A stretch of DNA of 64,000 nucleotides. Origin: Aliishimia sp963721175. GTDB taxonomy: Bacteria > Pseudomonadota > Alphaproteobacteria > Rhodobacterales > Rhodobacteraceae. Shown here piece after piece: positions 43,718-53,311 of the stretch. The stretch is from NCBI GenBank assembly GCA_963721175.1, contig CAVRIG010000020.1, forward strand, positions 62,001 through 126,000, written 5' to 3'. The position numbers and the translations under genes are program-made. Position 1 is the stretch's first letter. Each line of letters opens with the position of its first letter. Under the pieces are notes generated by a model, which was not told the DNA's origin, made no database searches, and was given only the letters and a program-made list of their open reading frames with translations.

Positions 43718-44194
43718 ATGTCGCAATTTCTGACAGTCCTCACGCTGGAAGATCCCGAAGCCACCCGCCGGTTCGCCGCGCAGATGGCGCGCGGCCTCGT
43801 GCCGGGAGATACGCTGCTGCTGGAGGGAGATATCGGCGCTGGCAAGACGCATTTCGCACGCTCCCTGATCCAGTCGATCCAGGACATGCCCGAAGATGTG
43901 CCGTCGCCCACTTACACCTTGATGCAGACCTACGAGACCGCGCGGGGAGAGGTCGTTCACGCCGATCTCTACCGGCTGTCGGGTCCGGACGAAGTTGCGG
44001 AACTCGGACTTCTCGACGCGTTCGGCTCCCAGATATGTCTCGTGGAATGGCCGGACAGGCTTGGTGACGAGGCTCCCACAACCGCCCTGACCATCCGGTT
44101 CGAGACAGGGCGTGCGTTGCATCATCGTCGCGTGACGGTTAGCGGAAGGAATGACCTTTGGACCGCGCGATTGGACGGAATGGCTGATGTCTGA
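43718..44194 (+). CDS. tsaE: tRNA threonylcarbamoyladenosine biosynthesis ATPase
   Basis: TsaE is the ATPase that drives turnover of the TsaD-TsaB complex in t6A synthesis. The 158-residue protein has Walker A LLLEGDIGAGKTHFAR, the SPTY motif (DVPSPTYTLMQTYE), HADLYRLSGPDEVAELGL, and the Walker-B-like CLVEWPDRLGDEAP. It opens a tightly packed series (tsaE, amgK-like, murU-like, addB, addA), overlapping the next gene by 8 bp. Confidence 0.92.
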   Translation: MSQFLTVLTLEDPEATRRFAAQMARGLVPGDTLLLEGDIGAGKTHFARSLIQSIQDMPEDVPSPTYTLMQTYETARGEVVHADLYRLSGPDEVAELGLLDAFGSQICLVEWPDRLGDEAPTTALTIRFETGRALHHRRVTVSGRNDLWTARLDGMADV

Positions 44195-45185
44195 ACGCCA
44201 GCGGAACTTTATCGCTTTTCTGAACCGGTTCGGCTGTGACACCGACCGCATGACCATGGTGGCCGGCGACGCCTCGAACCGCAAGTACTACCGTCTCCCT
44301 CACCGCGACCGGACCGTCATCGCGATGGACGCGCCGCCGGAGAAGGGCGAAGACGTCCGACCGTTCGTGCGGATCGCCAACTGGCTGGGCAGCATCGGGC
44401 TCAGCGCCCCCTATGTCTTCACCGCAGACGATGCCGCGGGGTTCGTGATCCTCGAGGATCTGGGCGACGATCTCTACGCGCGTCTGTTCGACAAGGGCCA
44501 CCCCGAACGACCGCTTTACGTCGCTGCTGCCGACGTTCTCTGGCGGCTGCAGGTCGCCGTTCCGCCCCGCGATCTCGACGCGTATTCTCCGGCCCTGATG
44601 GCGGAAATGGCGGCGCTGTCGGTGGTTTGGTACCGAAACGGCGCGGTTGGTCCGGATGACGAACTTGCCGGCGAGTTGCAGCGGGAACTGGCGCGACGTT
44701 TCCTGCCGCTGACCGAAGTGGACCAGGTCATGATCCTGCGCGACTACCACGCGGAAAACCTGATCTGGCTGCCGGGCCGCGAAGGCGTCCGACGTGTCGG
44801 GCTGCTCGACTTCCAGGACGCCATGATCGGCCATCCGGCATATGATCTCGTTTCGGTCCTGCAGGATGCGCGCCGGGACGTCGACGACGATCTGGCGGCA
44901 GAGACATTCGCGCATTTCATTCGTCTCCGGAACCCGGGGCCCGACTTCGTCGAACACTATCACCTGCTCGGATTGCAGCGGAACCTGCGCATTCTGGGCG
45001 TTTTTGCGCGTCTGTGCCTGCGCGACAGCAAGGCCGGTTACGTGGACCTGATCCCGCGTGTCTGGGGTCACATCATGCACGATCTGGACGCGCTGGAGGA
45101 TCAGGACCTCCGGTGCCTCGTGACCGGCATGCTTCCGGCGCCGGATGCGGACGTGCTCCATCACCTCAGGGCACAGACCGCTTGA
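44187..45185 (+). CDS. amgK: Aminoglycoside-phosphotransferase-fold sugar kinase (AmgK-like)
   Basis: The 332-residue kinase has the APH fold: VAGDASNRKYYRLPHRDRTV, GFVILEDLGDDLYARLF (hinge), the catalytic loop ILRDYHAENLIWLPGR and the metal motif GLLDFQDAMIGHPAYDLVS. With the downstream MurU-like nucleotidyltransferase it matches the AmgK-MurU pair, which recycles MurNAc/GlcNAc from peptidoglycan to UDP-MurNAc without de novo synthesis and underlies intrinsic fosfomycin tolerance in Pseudomonas. The start at 44187 lies inside tsaE. The sugar specificity is inferred from pairing. Confidence 0.82.
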   Translation: MSERQRNFIAFLNRFGCDTDRMTMVAGDASNRKYYRLPHRDRTVIAMDAPPEKGEDVRPFVRIANWLGSIGLSAPYVFTADDAAGFVILEDLGDDLYARLFDKGHPERPLYVAAADVLWRLQVAVPPRDLDAYSPALMAEMAALSVVWYRNGAVGPDDELAGELQRELARRFLPLTEVDQVMILRDYHAENLIWLPGREGVRRVGLLDFQDAMIGHPAYDLVSVLQDARRDVDDDLAAETFAHFIRLRNPGPDFVEHYHLLGLQRNLRILGVFARLCLRDSKAGYVDLIPRVWGHIMHDLDALEDQDLRCLVTGMLPAPDADVLHHLRAQTA

Positions 45186-45871
45186 AACCCCGAAATGCAA
45201 TGATCTTTGCCGCCGGCTTCGGCACCCGGATGATGCCGTTGACCCGCGATCGGCCCAAACCGATGATCGAACTGGCCGGGCGGCCGATGATCGACTACGC
45301 CATCGAACTCGCCCGAAACGCGGGGGCCGACAAACTTGCTTTGAACGTGCATTACAAGGGTGATGTTCTGCGCCATCATCTGCAGAGCTGCGACATCGCG
45401 CTGTTCGAGGAACAGCCTGACATTCTCGACACCGGCGGCGGTCTGCGGAATGCGCTTCCGCATCTGGGGACCGGCGCGGTCTGGACGTTGAACCCCGACG
45501 CCGTCTGGCAGGGTCCGAATCCTCTGGCATTCGCGGCGGATCACTGGAACGCCGAAAAGATGGACGCGCTTCTGGTTTGCATCTCCCCTGAGCGGGCGGT
45601 GGGCCGGATCGAGCCGGGAGATTTTCACATCGATGCGCACGGACGGGTCATGCGAGGTGGCGACGCCATATACGGCGGCGTGCAGATCATCAATACCGAC
45701 CGGCTGTTCGAGATCCCGGAGAGGGTTTTCTCGCTGAACCGGCTGTGGGATCTGATGATCGAGGAAGACCGGTGCAGCGCCTGCATGTACCCCGGGACAT
45801 GGTGCGATCTGGGTCACCCCGGTGCCTTGCAGATCGGTGAAAAGATGCTGAGTGGCGGGCGCGATGTTTGA
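45182..45871 (+). CDS. murU: MurU-like sugar-1-phosphate nucleotidyltransferase
   Basis: The 229-residue protein has the nucleotidyltransferase signature FAAGFGTRMMPLTRDRPKPM, then AGRPMIDYAIELARNAGA, EEQPDILDTGGGLRNALPHL and LNPDAVWQGPNPL with a metal Asp. It lacks a C-terminal acyltransferase domain, as MurU does. TTG at 45182 overlaps the kinase stop (TTGA) and ATG at 45200 is an alternative. It would convert MurNAc-1-P to UDP-MurNAc in cell-wall recycling. Confidence 0.82.
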   Translation: MKPRNAMIFAAGFGTRMMPLTRDRPKPMIELAGRPMIDYAIELARNAGADKLALNVHYKGDVLRHHLQSCDIALFEEQPDILDTGGGLRNALPHLGTGAVWTLNPDAVWQGPNPLAFAADHWNAEKMDALLVCISPERAVGRIEPGDFHIDAHGRVMRGGDAIYGGVQIINTDRLFEIPERVFSLNRLWDLMIEEDRCSACMYPGTWCDLGHPGALQIGEKMLSGGRDV

Positions 45872-48818
45872 AGATGGCAGCAAGACGCCGCGCATTTTCG
45901 GTCAGCCGCTGGGAACGGACTTTCCGGCAGCGGTCGTGCGGGGACTGCGCGCGCGCATGATTGGCCACCCGCCGGAAGCGATGGGCCGGGTCACACTGGT
46001 GGTCAACACCACCCGGATGTGGCGGCGCATCCGCGCGCTCTTCTCGGACGGTCCCGCCGGCATCCTGCCGCGCATGTTGCTCGTGACCGACCTCGACACG
46101 CTGCTGTCCGGCGCCCCTCCGCCGCCGCCGCGGCCGGCCCTGCGGCGGCGTCTGGAACTGGCGCAATTGATCGGACCTGCAGTCGAGAACCTTCCGGAGT
46201 TCGCGCCGCGCGCATCCGTCTTCGCACTGGCCGACAGTCTCGCCCGGCTGATGGACGAAATGCAGGGTGAAGGTGTCGCTGCCGAGGCAATCGCCGCTCT
46301 GGACGTCTCCGATCAGTCGGGACACTGGTCATTTGCGCAGCAGCTGATCGGCATTGCCCATGACTACGTGACGGCCATCGGGACCGGCCAGGACGCCGAG
46401 GCACGGCAACGCGCGATCATCGAGACCCTTGTCGCTGAATGGAAGGTCAGACCGCCGGAGGCGCCGATCCTGATCGCCGGATCCACCGGGTCACGTGGCA
46501 CGACCTCGATGCTGATGCGCGCTGTCGCGGAGCTGCCGCAAGGCGCGGTGATCCTGCCGGGCTTCGACGCCGACCTTCCCGAGGACATCTGGTCAAGGAT
46601 GGCCGAACCACTGCACTACGAAGATCACCCACAATTCCGGTTTGCCCGGCTGATGCACGAACTCCGCATGACACCCGGCGACATCAAGCCGTGGGATGAC
46701 GATCCGCCGGTCGATCCAGGCCGCAACAGGGTCGTGTCCCTTGCCCTTCGACCTGCGCCCGTGACCGACGCCTGGCTGACCGAAGGTCGCGAACTGCCTG
46801 ATTTACGAGAGAGCATGAACCGGGTCACGCTGCTCGAGGCACCGTCACAGCGGAGCGAAGCGCTGGCTATTTCCATGCGATTGCGGATGGCGGCGGAGGC
46901 TGGAGAGAGGGCGGCGCTGATCACGCCCGACCGGATGCTCAGCCGTCAGGTGGCCGCCGCGCTGGACCAATGGGACATCGTTCCCGACGACAGCGCTGGC
47001 GAGCCCCTGCACCTCGCCGCACCGGGCCGGTTTCTTCGGCATGTCGCGGAACTCTTTCAGAACCGGCTCGACACCGAATTGCTGCTGACATTGCTCAAGC
47101 ACCCGCTGACCCAGAGTGGTTCGGCGGTGCCCGAACATGGGCTCTTCACGCAGATGCTCGAGTTGCAGCTCCGCCGCGATCGCATTCCCTACCCCGACCG
47201 CGACAGGCTGAACGTCTTTGTCGCCAAGGCCTCCGGTGAGAGACTTCAACGGGACAGGCTGAACGCCTGGATCGAATGGCTCTGCGACAGCTTCCTGGCG
47301 CGCGGGCACTCGGGTTCGCGTGACCTGTCCTACTGGGTGTCTCTTCACCGAACCCTGGCCGAGCTGATCGCGGGCGGGGGCGATGGTCCCGGGGAACTCT
47401 GGATGAAGCCTGCCGGCAAGGCTGCGATGGGCGTTTTCGCCGAACTCGAGCACAACGCCCATCACGGCGGCGACATGACGGCAGCCGATTACGCCCAACT
47501 GGTCAAGCTGCAGATGTCGCAGGCGGAGGTGCGCGACCGGGACAAACCGCATCCCGACATCACCATCTGGGGCACGCTGGAAGCGCGGGTTCAGGGCGCC
47601 GACGTGGTCATCCTGGGCGGGTTGAACGAAGACATCTGGCCGGAGCCGGCCGCGCATGATCCGTGGCTGAACAGGTCGATGCGCCATGATGCTGGCCTGT
47701 TGCTGCCGGACCGGCAGACCGGGCTGTCCGCCCACGACTTCCAGCAAGCCGTCGCGGCACCCGAAGTGTGGATCAGCCGCGCGCTGCGGTCCAGCGACAC
47801 GGAAACCGTGGCCTCGCGCTGGGTCAACCGGTTGACCAACATGATCGGCGGCCTGATGGATCGCGGCGGGCCCGAGGCGCTGGATGAGATGCGCGCGCGC
47901 GGCCGGGACTGGCTCTTGCGTGTCGATGCTTTGGAAGACTTCACCGCCCGTACGCCCGCAAGCCATGCTGCACCATGCCCGCCTGTCGTCGCCCGGCCGC
48001 GCCGGCTCTCCGTGACCGAGATCAAGACGCTGGTCCGCGATCCATATGCCATCTACGCAAAGCACTGCCTGAGATTGCGGCCGCTGGATCCGCTCGTGCA
48101 GGAGCCGGATGCGCCGATCCGAGGCGTCCTGATCCATGACATCATGGAACGCTTTGTCTCCGTCGTGCATGGCGATCCGTCGCAGCTTCGCATGGACACG
48201 CTGATGCGCATCACGGATGAGGTTCTGGACGCCAAAGTTCCATGGCCGACGGCGCGCGTTCTGTGGCGCGCCCGTATGGAGCGGATCGCCGATTGGGTCG
48301 TGTCGACCGAACGGGAGCGTATGGAGCTCGGTACCGTTCGTGCGACGGAGGAGGCCGCGCATGGATCCTTGGTGTTGCCGGAGATCGAAAGCGAGATCAT
48401 CGCCCGCGCCGACAGGATCGACCTGACCGACACCGGCGCCGCGATTCTCTACGACTACAAGAGCGGCAACCCGCCCACACCCAAGGAACAAGCTCAGTTC
48501 GACAAGCAACTGCTGATCGAGGCGGCGATGATCGAAGAGGGGGCCTTCGCGGAGCTGGGACCGCGGACGGTCTCAGGCGCCGCCTATATCGGGCTCGGGC
48601 CGTCGCCCAAGATCGTGAGTGCGCCGATCGACGAGGAAACGCCGGCGCAGACGCTGGACGCGCTGAAGGTTTTGCTGGCGACGTATCTGAGAGCCGATCA
48701 GCCCTACGTCTCCCGGCGCATGCCGCGACGGGAGCGCGATGTCGGCGACTACGATCACTTGGCACGGCACGGCGAATGGGAAGACGCCGACGATCCGGCG
48801 CCGGAGGATCTGTCGTGA
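45864..48818 (+). CDS. addB: AddB subunit of the AddAB helicase-nuclease
   Basis: AddB works with AddA to resect double-strand breaks for RecA loading. The protein of about 984 residues starts MFEDGSKTPRIFGQPLGTDF, has an alphaproteobacterial AddB N-terminus (VTLVVNTTRMWRRIRALFSD), a degenerate nucleotide region (APILIAGSTGSRGTTS), the inactive helicase core around VVILGGLNEDIWPEPAAHDP, and a RecB-family nuclease end (RLSVTEIKTLVRDPYAIYAK, then AAILYDYKSGNPPTPKEQA, where D and K are catalytic). ATG 45864 overlaps murU; GTG 45852 is possible. The stop overlaps the addA start. Confidence 0.92.
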   Translation: MFEDGSKTPRIFGQPLGTDFPAAVVRGLRARMIGHPPEAMGRVTLVVNTTRMWRRIRALFSDGPAGILPRMLLVTDLDTLLSGAPPPPPRPALRRRLELAQLIGPAVENLPEFAPRASVFALADSLARLMDEMQGEGVAAEAIAALDVSDQSGHWSFAQQLIGIAHDYVTAIGTGQDAEARQRAIIETLVAEWKVRPPEAPILIAGSTGSRGTTSMLMRAVAELPQGAVILPGFDADLPEDIWSRMAEPLHYEDHPQFRFARLMHELRMTPGDIKPWDDDPPVDPGRNRVVSLALRPAPVTDAWLTEGRELPDLRESMNRVTLLEAPSQRSEALAISMRLRMAAEAGERAALITPDRMLSRQVAAALDQWDIVPDDSAGEPLHLAAPGRFLRHVAELFQNRLDTELLLTLLKHPLTQSGSAVPEHGLFTQMLELQLRRDRIPYPDRDRLNVFVAKASGERLQRDRLNAWIEWLCDSFLARGHSGSRDLSYWVSLHRTLAELIAGGGDGPGELWMKPAGKAAMGVFAELEHNAHHGGDMTAADYAQLVKLQMSQAEVRDRDKPHPDITIWGTLEARVQGADVVILGGLNEDIWPEPAAHDPWLNRSMRHDAGLLLPDRQTGLSAHDFQQAVAAPEVWISRALRSSDTETVASRWVNRLTNMIGGLMDRGGPEALDEMRARGRDWLLRVDALEDFTARTPASHAAPCPPVVARPRRLSVTEIKTLVRDPYAIYAKHCLRLRPLDPLVQEPDAPIRGVLIHDIMERFVSVVHGDPSQLRMDTLMRITDEVLDAKVPWPTARVLWRARMERIADWVVSTERERMELGTVRATEEAAHGSLVLPEIESEIIARADRIDLTDTGAAILYDYKSGNPPTPKEQAQFDKQLLIEAAMIEEGAFAELGPRTVSGAAYIGLGPSPKIVSAPIDEETPAQTLDALKVLLATYLRADQPYVSRRMPRRERDVGDYDHLARHGEWEDADDPAPEDLS

Positions 48819-51800
48819 TGCGCACGCGCGACGAGGCGACCGAAGCGCAGGTGCGCAGTGCGGATCCCACCGGCTCCACATGGCTGTCGGCCAATGCCGG
48901 GTCGGGCAAGACCCGCGTCCTGACCGATCGCGTCGCCCGGCTTCTGTTGCGGGGGGTCGATCCGCAACAGATCCTGTGCCTCACCTACACCAAGGCTGCG
49001 GCCTCCGAGATGCAGAACCGGCTGTTCAAGCGGCTGGGAGCCTGGGCGATGCTCGACGACATCGCCTTGCGCGACGAGTTGTGGACCCTCGGCGAGGAAA
49101 CGCCTGACGATCTTGCGCGGGCTCGCACCCTCTTTGCGGCGGCGGTCGAAACGCCCGGCGGGCTCAAGATCCAGACCATCCATTCCTTCTGCGCGGGCCT
49201 GCTGCGCCGGTTTCCGCTGGAAGCCGGGGTCAACCCGCAGTTCGAGGAGATGGAGGATCGTGCCGCCGAACTGCTGCGCGCCGAGATCGTCGACCAGATG
49301 ATCGAAAGCGAGGATGCGGCGGCGGTCCGCGCCCTGACGCGGCATTTCACCGGCGATGTTTTTGCGAGGCTCACGGCCGAGATTGCCAGGCATCGGGTCG
49401 CTCTGTCCAAGCCGGCGACCTGGGACGACATCGCCGCGCAGTTCGAAATCGCACCGGGTCTGACGGAAGCCGCGATTCTGGAGGATGTTTGTGTCGGCGG
49501 CGAGCTTGAATTGCTGGCCCGCATCGTTCCGCCGATGTTGGCGAATGGCGGAAACGACGAAAAGGCGGCCAAGCTCCTCTCGAATATCGAGGTTTTCGAT
49601 CGGAAGGCGCTGGCCGTGCTCGACCGTTGCTTCGTCGTCCAGTCGAGCGGTCTGCCCAAGGTCGACAAGTTCCCGACCCAGGCCACCCAGGGGATGATTG
49701 CCGCAGACATGCCGGCGCTGAACGCGTTCATCGAGCGGGTGCACGGCGCGCGGGAACCGCTGCGCCGGCTTTTGGCGGCGCAAAAGACCTTCGCGCTCCG
49801 CCAATTCTGCACTGGATTCCTCGCAAGATACGAGGCCGCCAAACGCCAACGCGGCTGGCTGGATTTCGATGACCTGATCCTCAAAACGCAAGCTCTGCTC
49901 ACCAATCCGGCCGTCGCCGATTGGGTGCTGTTCCGGCTCGACGGCGGCATCAGCCACATCCTCGTCGACGAAGCTCAGGATACGAGTCCCACGCAATGGG
50001 ACGTCATCCGCAAACTGTCCCGGGAGTTCACGAGCGGGGAAGGGGCGCGCGCCAACCTGACGCGGACGATCTTCGTGGTCGGGGACAAGAAGCAGTCGAT
50101 CTATTCGTTCCAGGGCGCGGACCCCGACGGGTTCGACCGGATGCAGCAGGAGTTCGGAACAAAGCTGAACGAGTCCGGCATGACGCTCGCGAACTGGGAA
50201 CTGAACTTTTCCTTCCGATCGTCGGATGCGATCCTGCGCGTGGTCGATCGCACCTTTGCCGGGAAAGGGCCCGCGGGGTTCGTCACGGATCAGCTCCACC
50301 GTGCGTTTCATTCGGACAAGCCCGGGCGCGTCGACCTTTGGCCTGTGATCGAAAGCGTCAAGTCCGAAGACGACCGGAAATGGTGGGACCCGGTCGACCG
50401 CAGGCCGGACACGCATCACACGATGCTTCTGGCCGAGCAGGTCGCAGATCGGATCGCCGACATGCTGGACGACGACAACCCGGCGCTGATCCCCGACCGC
50501 GAAACGCCCGGCGCACCGTTTCGCATGCGACCGGTACGGCCCGGCGACATCATGATCCTGATGCAGACGCGCAAGCCGCTCTTTCACGAGATCATCCGGG
50601 CCTGCAAGAAACGCAACCTGCCGGTGGCCGGGGCGGACCGGCTGCGCGTGGGCGGCGAACTCGCCGTGCGGGACCTGCTGGCGCTGCTGTCGTTTCTGGC
50701 CACGCCCGAAGACAGCCTGTCGCTCGCCACGGTGCTGCGCTCGCCGCTGGGCGGGTGGAGCGAGAAGCAGGTATTCGACCTCGCCCACGGGCGGGCGGAA
50801 CCGCATCTTTGGGAGACCTTGCGCGCGCGGCGAGCCGCCCATTCCGAGACCTACGAGATGCTGGCCACGCTGCGCGGGCAGATCGACTTTCTGCGGCCCT
50901 ACGACCTGCTCGAACGGATCCTGACGCGGTTCAGGGGACGTGAGAAACTGTTGGGCCGGCTGGGGCGAGAGGCGGAGGACGGGATCGACGCGATCCTGGG
51001 CCAGGCGCTCGCCTATGAACGCAGCGCGATCCCGAGCCTGACCGGATTCCTGCGCTGGGCCGAGACGGACGACCTGGAGATCAAGCGGCAGGTGGACAGC
51101 ACCGGCGATCTGATCCGCGTGATGACCGTGCACGGCGCAAAGGGGCTGGAAGCGCCCATCGTGATCCTGCCCGACTGCGGACGGCGCGACCTGACGGTGA
51201 AGGACGAACTGCTCGCGGATGATGACGCTGTTCTGTGGAAGACGCCGCCCGATGACATGCCGCAGAGGCTGCGATCGGCGCTGGACCGGCGCAAGGAGGC
51301 CGAGGCACGGGAGCGGATGCGGCTGCTCTATGTCGCCATGACCCGCGCGGAGACATGGCTGATCGTGGCGGCCTGTGGAGATGTGAGCAGCGACGGCAGC
51401 GATTGGTATCAGACTGTGCGCGCGGGAATGGAGGCGGTTGGTGCGGTTACACACACGTTCCCGCTGGGACAGGGACTGCGGCACGAATTCGGCGATTGGT
51501 CGGCGCCAAGAGCATCCGATCCTTCTTCCGATACTTCACCATCCGTTCCGCTGGAGCCGTTCTTCCGTCGACCGATTGCACCACACCACCCGAGGCCGGA
51601 GCCGCTGTCTCCGTCGGACCTTGGCGGGGCCAAGGCATTGAGTAGCGACGTCGGCCTGCCGGAAGACATCGCACTTGCGCGCGGCACCTATGTGCACCTG
51701 CTGCTGGAAGCCGTGGCGGATGCACCGCAGCACGATTGGGACGGCTTGATCCGCGCCGTTGCCGCGCCGCCGCAGTTGACAGACGATCTGATCCAACATG

Positions 51801-52192
51801 CCCAGGCCGAAGCGCGTCAGGCGCGGACTTCCGACGGCCTGCAGTGGGTCTTTGCGCCGGGTGCGCTTTCGGAAGTCTCTGTCAGCGGGCGAATAGCCGA
51901 CACGCCAATCCTGGGCACGATCGACAGATTGATCGTCACGGCGGAACTGGTCACCGCCGTGGACTACAAGACCAACATGTCTGTCCCGGAAACACCGCAA
52001 GAGTGTCCGGAGGGGATCCTGCGCCAGATGGGGGCTTACGCCGCCGTGCTGGCGCAGATTTATCCGGGTCGCCGCATCGCGACCGGCATCCTCTGGACCG
52101 CGACGGCGCGTTACATGGCGCTGCCACAAAATCTGGTGAGTGCGCCCGCCATGGGCTCCCCATATCTTGACGGCGCTCAGGCAGCTACATAG
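48818..52192 (+). CDS. addA: AddA subunit of the AddAB helicase-nuclease
   Basis: The 1124-residue UvrD-type helicase has Walker A WLSANAGSGKTRVLTDRV, motif Ia LCLTYTKAAASEMQNRL, LKIQTIHSFCAGLLRRF, motif II ILVDEAQDTSPTQWDVI, motif III FVVGDKKQSIYSFQGADP, motif V MTVHGAKGLEAPIVILPDCG, motif VI RLLYVAMTRAETWLIV, and a C-terminal PD-(D/E)XK nuclease (TAVDYKTNMSVPE). It is complete and follows addB by TGATG. GTG 48815 is an alternative start. AddAB replaces RecBCD in alphaproteobacteria. Confidence 0.95.
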   Translation: MRTRDEATEAQVRSADPTGSTWLSANAGSGKTRVLTDRVARLLLRGVDPQQILCLTYTKAAASEMQNRLFKRLGAWAMLDDIALRDELWTLGEETPDDLARARTLFAAAVETPGGLKIQTIHSFCAGLLRRFPLEAGVNPQFEEMEDRAAELLRAEIVDQMIESEDAAAVRALTRHFTGDVFARLTAEIARHRVALSKPATWDDIAAQFEIAPGLTEAAILEDVCVGGELELLARIVPPMLANGGNDEKAAKLLSNIEVFDRKALAVLDRCFVVQSSGLPKVDKFPTQATQGMIAADMPALNAFIERVHGAREPLRRLLAAQKTFALRQFCTGFLARYEAAKRQRGWLDFDDLILKTQALLTNPAVADWVLFRLDGGISHILVDEAQDTSPTQWDVIRKLSREFTSGEGARANLTRTIFVVGDKKQSIYSFQGADPDGFDRMQQEFGTKLNESGMTLANWELNFSFRSSDAILRVVDRTFAGKGPAGFVTDQLHRAFHSDKPGRVDLWPVIESVKSEDDRKWWDPVDRRPDTHHTMLLAEQVADRIADMLDDDNPALIPDRETPGAPFRMRPVRPGDIMILMQTRKPLFHEIIRACKKRNLPVAGADRLRVGGELAVRDLLALLSFLATPEDSLSLATVLRSPLGGWSEKQVFDLAHGRAEPHLWETLRARRAAHSETYEMLATLRGQIDFLRPYDLLERILTRFRGREKLLGRLGREAEDGIDAILGQALAYERSAIPSLTGFLRWAETDDLEIKRQVDSTGDLIRVMTVHGAKGLEAPIVILPDCGRRDLTVKDELLADDDAVLWKTPPDDMPQRLRSALDRRKEAEARERMRLLYVAMTRAETWLIVAACGDVSSDGSDWYQTVRAGMEAVGAVTHTFPLGQGLRHEFGDWSAPRASDPSSDTSPSVPLEPFFRRPIAPHHPRPEPLSPSDLGGAKALSSDVGLPEDIALARGTYVHLLLEAVADAPQHDWDGLIRAVAAPPQLTDDLIQHAQAEARQARTSDGLQWVFAPGALSEVSVSGRIADTPILGTIDRLIVTAELVTAVDYKTNMSVPETPQECPEGILRQMGAYAAVLAQIYPGRRIATGILWTATARYMALPQNLVSAPAMGSPYLDGAQAAT

Positions 52193-52228
52193 CTTGACGG
52201 TCCAATGCATGTTCATCAGGAGAAAGAC

Positions 52229-52549
52229 ATGGCCACGGTCTCAGTTACCGACGACACGTTCGACGCCGAAGTCCGAAATTCCAGCATCCCCGTCGTGGTG
52301 GACTTCTGGGCCGAATGGTGCGGGCCATGCAAGCAGATCGGACCGGCTCTCGAGGAGCTGTCGGCCGAACTTGACGGAAAGGTGAAGATCGCCAAGGTCA
52401 ATGTTGACGAGAACCCGAATTCTCCGGCACAGATGGGCGTGCGCGGCATTCCGGCGCTGTTCATCTTCAAGGACGGTCAGGTCGTGTCGAACATGGCCGG
52501 AGCGAAGCCCAAGGCCGCGTTGCAAAGTTGGATCGAAGACAGCATCTGA
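52229..52549 (+). CDS. trxA: Thioredoxin 1
   Basis: The 106-residue cytoplasmic thioredoxin has the redox centre FWAEWCGPCKQIGPAL, the conserved Asp region VVVDFW, the cis-Pro loop GVRGIPALFIFKDGQ and a normal C-terminus. The ATG at 52229 follows CAGGAGAAAG. It lies 36 bp after addA and ends the tsaE-addA gene series; a terminator follows directly. Confidence 0.95.
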   Translation: MATVSVTDDTFDAEVRNSSIPVVVDFWAEWCGPCKQIGPALEELSAELDGKVKIAKVNVDENPNSPAQMGVRGIPALFIFKDGQVVSNMAGAKPKAALQSWIEDSI

Positions 52550-52555
52550 TCGGGT

Positions 52556-52586
52556 GGGCGGGTTACACCGCCCGCGCCAACTTTTT
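52556..52586 (+). terminator. Intrinsic terminator after trxA
   Basis: GGGCGG pairs with CCGCCC around GTTACA, followed within 8 bp by a run of five T (52582-52586). It closes the long tsaE-to-trxA transcription unit. Confidence 0.75.
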
Positions 52587-52753
52587 CACCGACGAATCGC
52601 AGCAGGCTCGGCGTCCTGCTCCAGCGCCGGTGCAAGCGAAACAAAACTAAACGCTCCCCAAAATGCGCTTGCCGGCTGGCGTGCGGCACATGCACTTGTC
52701 CCTGCTCGTCGCCAAGTCCATATAGCGGCGGAACTCGAACGGCGGAGTATCCC

Positions 52754-53311
52754 ATGTCGAACCAGACGTTCCCCGGCTGGCACGGAACGACCATCATAGG
52801 CGTCAAGAAGGGCGGCAAGGTCGTCGTGGCCGGAGATGGGCAGGTCTCCCTCGGAGATACCGTCATCAAGGGCAGCGCGCGCAAGGTGCGGCGCCTCTCT
52901 CCCGGGGGGTTCGACGTGGTCGCGGGGTTCGCAGGTTCCACGGCGGATGCGTTCACGCTGCTGGAACGGCTGGAGACCAAGCTCGAGGCGACGCCCGGCC
53001 AGTTGGCGCGGGCCTGTGTCGAGTTGGCCAAGGACTGGCGCACAGACAAGTTCCTGCAGAAACTCGAGGCGATGCTGATCGTCACGGATGGCAGCCAGAT
53101 GTACGTGATCACCGGAGCGGGTGACGTCCTGGAGCCCGAGCATGACGTTACGGCAATCGGCTCCGGCGGAAATTACGCACTGGCCGCAGCGCGCGGCATG
53201 ATGGACACCGACAAATCGGCCGAGGAGATCGCCCGAACGGCCATGGCGATCGCCGCCGACATCTGTGTCTACACGAATGGCAACCTGACGCTTGAGGAGA
53301 TTTCCGCGTGA
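52754..53311 (+). CDS. hslV: ATP-dependent protease subunit HslV
   Basis: HslV is the proteasome-like peptidase of the HslUV complex. The 185-residue precursor has MSNQTFPGWHG before the mature N-terminal Thr of TTIIGVKKGGKVVVAGDGQV, the catalytic nucleophile, then MKGSARKVRR-type (IKGSARKVRRL) and AGSTADAFTLLERLE blocks and GSGGNYALAAAR. The stop overlaps the hslU GTG start. Confidence 0.95.
   Translation: MSNQTFPGWHGTTIIGVKKGGKVVVAGDGQVSLGDTVIKGSARKVRRLSPGGFDVVAGFAGSTADAFTLLERLETKLEATPGQLARACVELAKDWRTDKFLQKLEAMLIVTDGSQMYVITGAGDVLEPEHDVTAIGSGGNYALAAARGMMDTDKSAEEIARTAMAIAADICVYTNGNLTLEEISA

Noticed and set aside
46845..51484. Long minus-strand open frames opposite addB and addA (554 and 909 codons)
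   Set aside because: Antisense shadows of strongly biased GC-rich coding DNA; all helicase and nuclease motifs are on the plus strand.
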